A stretch of 64,000 nucleotides of DNA from Bacillota bacterium. Lineage in GTDB: Bacteria; Bacillota; Bacilli; Alicyclobacillales; SLC66. Shown piece by piece: positions 58,592 to 64,000 of the stretch. The translations under genes and the position numbers were made by a program. The stretch spans positions 42,940-106,939 of the forward strand of contig JAJZCW010000010.1 of the NCBI GenBank assembly GCA_021828865.1. Reading direction: 5' to 3'. Each line of letters opens with the position of its first letter. Position 1 is the first letter of the stretch. The notes beneath the pieces were generated by a model that did no database searches, was not told the DNA's origin, and saw only the letters and a program-made list of their open reading frames with translations.

Positions 58592-58626
58592 CTCCAAACT
58601 CCCCCACTTTGCCCCACTTTACACCA
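58592..58626 (-). promoter_or_regulatory. MraZ operator: four TGGNG boxes with 5-nt spacers
   Basis: On the minus strand TGGTG (58622-58626), TGGGG (58612-58616), TGGGG (58602-58606) and TGGAG (58592-58596) repeat with exactly 5-nt spacers, a 10-bp period. Known MraZ operators are TGGGN direct repeats with 5-nt spacers. The array lies between the presumed mraZ promoter and its start codon, the last box touching the ribosome-binding region, so autorepression of the dcw cluster is expected. Confidence 0.8.
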
Positions 58627-58653
58627 CAGATATGTTATTATTCTTCCCTACAA

Positions 58654-58695
58654 CAAAAAATCCTGCTTCCGGTTAACCGAAAACAGGATTTTTTT
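58654..58695 (-). terminator. Terminator after bshC (works in both directions)
   Basis: AATCCTG and CAGGATT flank an inner CGGTT/AACCG stem, with A and T runs on the two sides. It separates bshC from mraZ, so the dcw cluster must start from its own promoter within 58576-58655. Confidence 0.85.
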
Positions 58696-58712
58696 ATTGA
58701 ATTATTTTTCAA

Positions 58713-60347
58713 TCATTCCAGCGTAATACATTTGATTTGGTCCCAAGCGGTCGGGGTTTCAAACCACAAATCCTTGAACCACTGGGTACCGTATTTGGCA
58801 ATGGGGGAAAGCGGCGATAACACTCGCTCCTGTTCTTTCCCCTTTGGATGAATCCAACTTTCAAGCACCTGAGCAGAGATGGCTACCTCCTGGTTCTTCC
58901 GAAGCAGGGATTTTCGTGCCCGACTGGACAACCGATCAATATTTTTAGTAAGGGTAAATTCAGTTTTTGAGAGCGCGCGTTGCAACTGTGGGTCTAGATC
59001 CAACAGTTTCCCTTTATATTTTGAAAGGTCATCCAACATTGTGGATTTTAAGGTATCCATCCACTGATCGAGTTCTTTTGTCTCATTTTCCAATAATCGA
59101 TCATAGACAAAATTTCCTTCCAGGACGTCATCCGCCTTGATAGCAAATCGTTCAAGCGCACGGTTCACCTGGCCTGTCAAGAGAAAGGCGCGCCCACGAA
59201 GCTGTAAAGGTGGAGTTTTCCGACCACTGGCCGAAAAGATCCCTTTCATCATCCCATGATAGGCTACTTCCGCCGCGCCACCAACATACGTGAGAACGGG
59301 CAGTAGAAAATCCTGCGTGACAGGGCGATACAAAACACCTGCAGAAAAATCCTGCGGACGTTCTTCTAGCCTATCCAATAGCTCCTGTTGACTGATCTTG
59401 CGTTTGGAGTCTCGCAAAGTATAGATGCCAAGCTCACGATCATAATCGATCGCACTTCTCTTTCCATGGTCAATCAAATAAATTAATGTGTGCGCAGGTG
59501 AAATTTCCACCTGCGGCACAAATCTCAAATCGCGTACCGCCTGATCACCATGCGCCGCCGCCAATTGGTAATCCTCCGGATGTTCAATCACCAACCGGAA
59601 CGATTCACTCATCAATTGTCTCAGTTCTGGGTCCATTGGATTGACAAAAAGAATAGGATAATCATTCAACCACTTGGAGAGAAGGCTAATAAATCCATCC
59701 ACCATGTTGTCAGTCGTCGTATAAGAAGTGGCAATTTCCTCGACCAGTTGCTCACGGTACATCCCTTCAGGGAGATGAACAGAAAGCTCACTTAAGATGC
59801 GGTTGATTTCTTCTTTTGCTATTTTATGAAAACCAATGGGGGTTCGCATAAAAGGCTGTTCCCGCAGATGAGAGCGAAACAATTCGCCATTTTCTTTGAT
59901 AAAAAAGGCTTCTGCCACTTCCTGAAAATCGTGGTCTTCTGCGGCCACCCAAAAAACAGGTACTACGGGGCGGTCTAGTAATTTTTCGTAATATGCCGCA
60001 TAGGCGACGGTGGTGATCGCTTTATAAAGCGTGTATAAAGGACCTGTGAAAATACCTGCCTGTTGCCCGGTCACCACGGTAAGAGCCTGGCGGTTCTCCA
60101 GTTTGTCTAATAGCGATGCTGTGCTTGAGTTAATCCCTGTCACGCGTGCCGCATAGGAACGCAGCGCCTTCACCAGCGCTACCCTTTGTTCGGAGGGATA
60201 GTAAGTATCCACATCTTTTACTCGGGTAAAAAGGTCGGTGGTATCTACCGCTTTGTAATGATAAAGCTCCTGTACTCGACTCTCTCCACGAAAATATGCG
60301 TCTGCCAAAGGATTCCCGGTCGATTTTTCTGTATATCCTTTGATCAT
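58713..60347 (-). CDS. bshC: Bacillithiol biosynthesis cysteine-adding enzyme BshC
   Basis: Last step of bacillithiol synthesis, joining Cys to GlcN-malate. The family blocks VVTGQQAGIFTGPLYTLYK and PVFWVAAEDHDFQEV are clear, with a coiled-coil stretch near residues 430-470. 544 aa. ATG behind a weak GGGG. It lies upstream of mraZ on the same strand, as in many Bacillales. Its presence implies bacillithiol as the low-molecular-weight thiol. Confidence 0.95.
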   Translation of the reverse strand: MIKGYTEKSTGNPLADAYFRGESRVQELYHYKAVDTTDLFTRVKDVDTYYPSEQRVALVKALRSYAARVTGINSSTASLLDKLENRQALTVVTGQQAGIFTGPLYTLYKAITTVAYAAYYEKLLDRPVVPVFWVAAEDHDFQEVAEAFFIKENGELFRSHLREQPFMRTPIGFHKIAKEEINRILSELSVHLPEGMYREQLVEEIATSYTTTDNMVDGFISLLSKWLNDYPILFVNPMDPELRQLMSESFRLVIEHPEDYQLAAAHGDQAVRDLRFVPQVEISPAHTLIYLIDHGKRSAIDYDRELGIYTLRDSKRKISQQELLDRLEERPQDFSAGVLYRPVTQDFLLPVLTYVGGAAEVAYHGMMKGIFSASGRKTPPLQLRGRAFLLTGQVNRALERFAIKADDVLEGNFVYDRLLENETKELDQWMDTLKSTMLDDLSKYKGKLLDLDPQLQRALSKTEFTLTKNIDRLSSRARKSLLRKNQEVAISAQVLESWIHPKGKEQERVLSPLSPIAKYGTQWFKDLWFETPTAWDQIKCITLE

Positions 60348-60364
60348 TGTTAAGAACCCCTTGT

Positions 60365-60394
60365 ATATAAGACATTACGTTTTTGTGTTTACAA
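60365..60394 (-). promoter_or_regulatory. Possible bshC promoter
   Basis: TTGTAA (60389-60394), 18-nt spacer, TTATAT (60365-60370) on the minus strand, about 20 nt before the bshC start. The -35 overlaps the namA stop codon. Confidence 0.45.
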
Positions 60395-61408
60395 ATACGC
60401 CCTTCGATAAGGTTCAGGAACCTGAGGCTCTTTTCCCAGTGCTAGCGCAGCAGAATGGGCCCAATGTTTGTCCCTCAAAAACCCCCTGCCAATGACGATC
60501 ACATCGGCTTTACCACTTTGAATCACATGCTCGGCGAGTTTTGGATCTTCTAGGATCCCCACCGCCATGATAGGAACATGGATAGCTTGCTTGATCACTT
60601 CAGCAAATGGCAATTGGTATCCGGGATAGCTTGGTGGCGCCACAGGCACATTCCCTCCGGAACTGACATCAATCGCATCAATTCCCGCCTCTACCATCTG
60701 TTTGCAATAATATACGACATCATCAAGTGAATACCCTTGCTCATCGTATTCTCCGGCAGAAATGCGAACAGTGACAGGAATCTTGCCCTCCACTGCCTCA
60801 TTTACTTCTTGGATCACTTCGAGTACAAAGCGAATGCGTCCATCCCTTGTCAAACCATACTCATCATTTCGCTTATTAGATAAAGGGGATAAAAATTCAT
60901 GCAACAGATACCCATGCGCCGCATGAATCTCAATCACGTCAAATCCAGCGGCGAGCGCCCGTTTCGCTGCAGTTCGGTAAGCATCCAATACTTCTTGCAT
61001 ATGCTCTTTTGTCATCGCAAGCGGCTCAGGATACTTGTCGCTAAATGCAATCGCAGAAGGCGCAAGAGTCGCTTCCGGAACAATGGCCTTTCTACCTGCA
61101 TGCGCCATTTGAATGCCCATTTTCGCACCATGCGCATGACTGAACTCCACTAATTTTCGCAGCGGTTCTACCTGCCGATCATCATAAATCCCAAGGTCAC
61201 GCACCGTAATTCTTCCTCGCGCTTCTACCGCTGTCGCTTCGGTCATGACCAGCGCAGGTCCTCCCAACGCAAAGGAGCCATAATGCACCGTATGCCACTC
61301 ATTAGCGATTCCATCTTCTCCTGCCATGTACTGGCACATAGGAGAAACCATCACACGATTTTTGAGGTGTAGATTATTGATTTCCAAAACATCAAATAAA
61401 CCGGACAA
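60389..61408 (-). CDS. namA: NADPH dehydrogenase of the old yellow enzyme family (YqjM/NamA type)
   Basis: 339-residue FMN ene-reductase reducing activated C=C bonds. The YqjM-class active site is visible: Cys and Tyr in SPMCQY, GIQMAHAGRKA, the His pair in IEIHAAHGYLLHEFLSPL, and IGRGFLRD. These thermostable-like OYEs respond to electrophile stress in Bacillus. TTG start behind AAAGGAG. Confidence 0.93.
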   Translation of the reverse strand: MSGLFDVLEINNLHLKNRVMVSPMCQYMAGEDGIANEWHTVHYGSFALGGPALVMTEATAVEARGRITVRDLGIYDDRQVEPLRKLVEFSHAHGAKMGIQMAHAGRKAIVPEATLAPSAIAFSDKYPEPLAMTKEHMQEVLDAYRTAAKRALAAGFDVIEIHAAHGYLLHEFLSPLSNKRNDEYGLTRDGRIRFVLEVIQEVNEAVEGKIPVTVRISAGEYDEQGYSLDDVVYYCKQMVEAGIDAIDVSSGGNVPVAPPSYPGYQLPFAEVIKQAIHVPIMAVGILEDPKLAEHVIQSGKADVIVIGRGFLRDKHWAHSAALALGKEPQVPEPYRRAYL

Positions 61409-61481
61409 AATAAGGCTCCTTTCACGGTTTCTGAAATAAAGATAACTCTATTCACTTTATTAAGTAAAGTTTCTAACTTTT

Positions 61482-61754
61482 CTAATTGTTACGATGGTGT
61501 TGGTTCTTCTGTACGATCTCTATTGCATTTGCCATCTCATGAAGGATATCGATTTTCAGTTGGTCGCTCATCAACTTCGCCTTGATGAATGCTTCTCCCG
61601 TTTGTGTGGCACTGTACTGAGGTCTCAGCTGATTCAAAGTGATTGCCATAATATCACTTTTACACTGATCACAGGTGCAACCATCGTAGCCAGCAGCGAA
61701 AAAATCATCGAGTGCCGAACGTACAGCACTTTCCAAAACGTTGTAAACGGCCAC
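61482..61754 (-). CDS. ComFB family protein
   Basis: 90 residues with the ComFB pattern CTCDQCKSDIMAITLNQLRPQY followed by an amphipathic helical tail. In B. subtilis comFB lies in the comF operon with no clear role; related small proteins bind cyclic dinucleotides in cyanobacteria. GTG at 61754 has GGAGGG 6 nt upstream. Here it stands alone, divergent from the P-type ATPase-like gene, with no competence genes near. Confidence 0.8.
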   Translation of the reverse strand: MAVYNVLESAVRSALDDFFAAGYDGCTCDQCKSDIMAITLNQLRPQYSATQTGEAFIKAKLMSDQLKIDILHEMANAIEIVQKNQHHRNN

Positions 61755-61870
61755 AGCAGTCCCTCCGCATCCCAAGCAATTCCTGCAAGCAACTTAACAC
61801 ACAAAACTGATGCAAGCAACTCTTCAGCAAGGAAAAATGGGCATGCTAATGACAAATGGAGGGAAGTCTC

Positions 61871-62968
61871 GTGAATCATTACTGTTTCCAAAGGATTCGC
61901 ATCCAATTACCCGAAAAAAAAGGAGAATTAAGTACAATAGCCACTAATTGGTTTCCATCGGTCGATGGCATTATCCGTGCAGAGCGTCAAAACAACCGAG
62001 TGCTCGTCATCTACGATAACCGAAAAATCCGTGCCTGGCAAATCCTTCAAATCGCAGATTTGGGTTTGTCCAGCATGGCCACCCTCACAGCAAAAGAAGA
62101 ACATTTTCTCAAGCGGACTCGCGTGAATTACACACTTCCGGCCGTGATGCTCGCGGGACTGTCCGCAAAGCGATTACTAATGGGAAGGTCCAAACTGGCA
62201 CAAAATCTCGTGATATTCCAACTTGCTACCTTGGTTTCGGTTTTCAGTGGTTATCCAGAATTAAGACGCCACATCCAACGACTTGCCTATCGACTAGAAA
62301 CAACCGATGATCGGTTGCTCGCGTCCCTCGCGCTCGGAATCGCAGTATTAAGGGAGTCGACGACCGTATTTTTTGTCCTCATGCTCCTCAATTACAATGC
62401 TCATTACAAACATCGCCAGACACTAGTGGCCATCGCGGAGGCTGGTGAGGATATTGCCGCATACGATAAGGAAAATCGCGCTCCCGAAACGGTAGGTGCA
62501 TATGAAGCAAAAATGACCAAACTTGCATTCCTTGCTGCCGGATTGACCGCCTTCTTCACGAGAGATCCGCTACGCACCAACGCCGTGCTTTTGGCGCTCA
62601 ATCCTCGCATTGGCGCCTTAACTTCGAAATACGCCATGAATCAGGCAGAAATCATCGCTCACGAGAACTGTCATTTCATCCCTGTCACCTCTGGCGAGAA
62701 GTTGTACGACTTTGCCAAAGACCATTCCTCACAAAAAAATAGCGCCGACGAGGCGCTTCAAGCTACCATGGCTTTGAGCCAACAATTACAACATCGCGTT
62801 GCCTCCAACTTGAAAACTGCCACGGGAATCCAACTACTGCTGACCATCGCGGCACTGTTCAAAGAGACGGCTGGCGCTGTCAATCGCATGTCAGACGCCG
62901 CCATCATCGCCATGCTGCTGTTTTTCAACCATAAAAACAAATTAGTCCCAACTGACAAAAAAAATTAA
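61871..62968 (+). CDS. P1B-type ATPase-like membrane protein lacking all catalytic domains
   Basis: 365 residues from GTG at 61871 (GGAGGG 7 nt upstream). N-terminal HMA-like ferredoxin fold (about 5-66) without metal-binding Cys; hydrophobic segments near 88-103 and 110-127; an arm (PELRRHIQRLAY) leading to helices near 148-175; then helices near 217-250 with ALNPRIGALTSKYAMNQAE, which aligns with the membrane helix that carries CPx in metal-transporting P-type ATPases. VTSGEKLYDFAKDH corresponds to the segment just before DKTGT, but DKTGT, the TGES actuator loop, TGDN and GDGxNDxP are absent. The C terminus (NLKTATGIQLLLTIAALF, then MSDAAIIAMLLFFNH) matches the last two helices of the family. 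No frameshift is visible; it looks intact and deliberate. Confidence 0.7.
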   Translation: MNHYCFQRIRIQLPEKKGELSTIATNWFPSVDGIIRAERQNNRVLVIYDNRKIRAWQILQIADLGLSSMATLTAKEEHFLKRTRVNYTLPAVMLAGLSAKRLLMGRSKLAQNLVIFQLATLVSVFSGYPELRRHIQRLAYRLETTDDRLLASLALGIAVLRESTTVFFVLMLLNYNAHYKHRQTLVAIAEAGEDIAAYDKENRAPETVGAYEAKMTKLAFLAAGLTAFFTRDPLRTNAVLLALNPRIGALTSKYAMNQAEIIAHENCHFIPVTSGEKLYDFAKDHSSQKNSADEALQATMALSQQLQHRVASNLKTATGIQLLLTIAALFKETAGAVNRMSDAAIIAMLLFFNHKNKLVPTDKKN

Positions 62969-62984
62969 CGCATTTCACGTATTC

Positions 62985-63368
62985 TCATCGGTTCACTTCT
63001 GGCCTCATTTGCGCCCCCGCATTCTTCACTGCACTTTCAAAGAGATGAAAGGCATCGGTTTGTCGGATGGCAAAGTCTGTCGGCCCATTCCACTTTTTCG
63101 CAGATTTTTGCCAATCGCTTCGCTTGGGTAACAGATGACTGGGCAAAGACGGATGTTCCTCTCTTACTGAATGGTCATTAGTGTCTCCCTCATTCTCTGA
63201 TCCGCGTAACCATTCTCCGGCAGTCCATGCTCCCACGATGACCCGCACTGTTAAAGAACGTATTCCCCTGCGAAACGCAGGAACTGCAAACAGTGCCACT
63301 ACGCCAAGTGCAGCCCAACCGCCAAGCCCCCCGTCCCATTTAATCCGCTCCTGCCAAGCACTCGCCAT
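62985..63368 (-). CDS. Small membrane protein of unknown function
   Basis: 127 residues: one or two N-terminal hydrophobic segments (LGGWAALGVVALFAVPAF and a weaker one around VRVIVGAWTAGEW), then a hydrophilic tail rich in charged residues. No family recognised. ATG at 63368 behind GGGGGGTG. It is convergent with the P-type ATPase-like gene (16-nt gap) and divergent from the YtxH-like gene, and may belong to the same functional group. Confidence 0.65.
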   Translation of the reverse strand: MASAWQERIKWDGGLGGWAALGVVALFAVPAFRRGIRSLTVRVIVGAWTAGEWLRGSENEGDTNDHSVREEHPSLPSHLLPKRSDWQKSAKKWNGPTDFAIRQTDAFHLFESAVKNAGAQMRPEVNR

Positions 63369-63480
63369 TACCACACCCCCCAGATGTCGATACAAGTATT
63401 TTTTCCAGCTAACACTCGTTCATGCACAGGATGGTATCCTCTTTTTTAGCACACAATAAATCACAAATAAGGAGGGGGCG

Positions 63481-63789
63481 TTGATTGTGAAATTCAGGAC
63501 TTGGCAGGGACTATTGTTAGGCGTGGGGATAGGCTTGTTTGGAAGGGCATTACTCCCCAAGATCAACATTCGTTTGCAAAACAATCACTTGCTCTCAGAC
63601 TTGACGGGCGCGATGGCAACCGGTGCGGTAAAGGTCCAGGAAAATGTAAAAAAGTGGACGGACACGGTCAAAGAAGAGGCTCAGGATCTAGTGGCTGAAG
63701 CACAGTATGAAAAAATACGTAGGGAAATTGACAGAGAGATCATGGATGGTGCCAGTCATGATGAGGAAAACAAACTTCCACTTTCCTAA
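63481..63789 (+). CDS. YtxH-like small membrane protein
   Basis: 102 residues: glycine-rich N-terminal membrane helix (LLLGVGIGLFGRALLP, about 10-26) followed by an amphipathic helical tail with repeated Lys, Glu and Val, the layout of YtxH-like proteins. TTG at 63481 after AAGGAGGGGG; GTG at 63487 is the alternative. YtxH-like genes are, from memory, often found next to P1B-like ATPase genes in Firmicutes. Confidence 0.7.
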   Translation: MIVKFRTWQGLLLGVGIGLFGRALLPKINIRLQNNHLLSDLTGAMATGAVKVQENVKKWTDTVKEEAQDLVAEAQYEKIRREIDREIMDGASHDEENKLPLS

Positions 63790-63825
63790 AAAGAAGCTGC
63801 AGGAAATGATGTTCATTCCTGCAGC
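63787..63825 (-). terminator. Terminator after the acyl-CoA carboxylase gene
   Basis: Perfect 10-bp stem (GCTGCAGGAA, 63796-63805, and its complement, 63816-63825) with a 10-nt loop, followed on the minus strand by TTCTTTTT. It sits between the convergent YtxH-like and carboxylase genes. Confidence 0.75.
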
Positions 63826-63839
63826 ACTTGCTGTGTTCC

Positions 63840-64000
63840 TCATACCGGATAGACCGGATGCTTGCGATCCGAAAACCACAAGTCCTTGCTTTCATACTGG
63901 GCCAGCCTGACGATCAGTTCCTTGCGAAGTTGCTCCGGTGGTACAATCGCGTCCACCACCAGTTCAGACGCTAGTCGGTGGATGTCGATGTCTTTCTTGT
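63840..64000 (-). CDS. Acyl-CoA carboxylase carboxyltransferase (beta) subunit, C-terminal end only
   Basis: The last 52 residues of a gene that begins outside the window. HRLASELVVDAIVPPEQLRKEL and the end DRKHPVYPV resemble the C terminus of biotin-dependent acyl-CoA carboxyltransferases (propionyl/methylcrotonyl type). The catalytic parts are not visible, so substrate is open. Confidence 0.7.
   Translation of the reverse strand, partial: KKDIDIHRLASELVVDAIVPPEQLRKELIVRLAQYESKDLWFSDRKHPVYPV

Overview
The window is a chromosomal segment of a low-to-mid GC, endospore-forming Firmicute. The sporulation genes spoIIGA-sigE-sigG and spoVD, together with the gene order, show this. Running down the minus strand from high to low coordinates, the order is mraZ-rsmH-ftsL-pbpB-spoVD-mur/fts genes-ftsA-ftsZ / spoIIGA-sigE-sigG / ylmCDE-sepF-ylmGH-divIVA-ileS / lspA-rluD-like / pyr operon / rqcH. 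This follows the well-known Bacillus subtilis division-to-pyrimidine region almost gene for gene. Frequent TTG/GTG starts, the murA and murF positions and bshC next to mraZ suggest a non-Bacillus member of Bacillales (an Alicyclobacillaceae-like organism is my guess, not proven). I see no rRNA, tRNA, CRISPR array, IS element or prophage.

Layout. 1-3.6 kb: 3' part of rqcH (ribosome quality control), an esterase, and an MFS transporter on the opposite strand. 3.7-14.1 kb: a full pyrimidine operon pyrR-B-C-carA-carB-pyrK-D-F-E behind one promoter and one PyrR-type attenuator; the uracil permease gene usually found after pyrR is absent. 14.1-19.5 kb: rluD-like, lspA, a TraR/DksA zinc-finger gene, DUF5665, a small plus-strand membrane protein and ileS. 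19.6-23.7 kb: divIVA, ylmH, ylmG, sepF, ylmE, ylmD and ylmC. 23.7-26.3 kb: the sporulation sigma genes sigG, sigE and spoIIGA.

26.3-37.3 kb is an accessory island between spoIIGA and ftsZ. It holds an ABC-ATPase remnant, a TetR regulator, a sigma-54 activator, methylmalonate-semialdehyde dehydrogenase, haloacid dehalogenase, a GT-C membrane glycosyltransferase with a companion and a ferredoxin, a PaaK-like adenylating enzyme, a LysE exporter, a HAD hydrolase, an unknown Cys-rich protein and a MOSC protein.

37.5-58.6 kb: a complete dcw cluster for septal peptidoglycan synthesis and division, with a four-box MraZ operator in front of mraZ and an internal promoter before murE. 58.7-64 kb: bshC (bacillithiol), a YqjM-type ene-reductase, a ComFB protein, and a small divergent cluster. 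That cluster includes the most unusual gene here: a 365-aa protein that looks like the membrane shell of a P1B-type ATPase with no phosphorylation, nucleotide or actuator domain. It is followed by a small membrane protein, a YtxH-like protein and the C-terminal end of an acyl-CoA carboxyltransferase.

Coordinates are given at the starts I consider best supported by ribosome-binding sites; many differ from the longest open frame.
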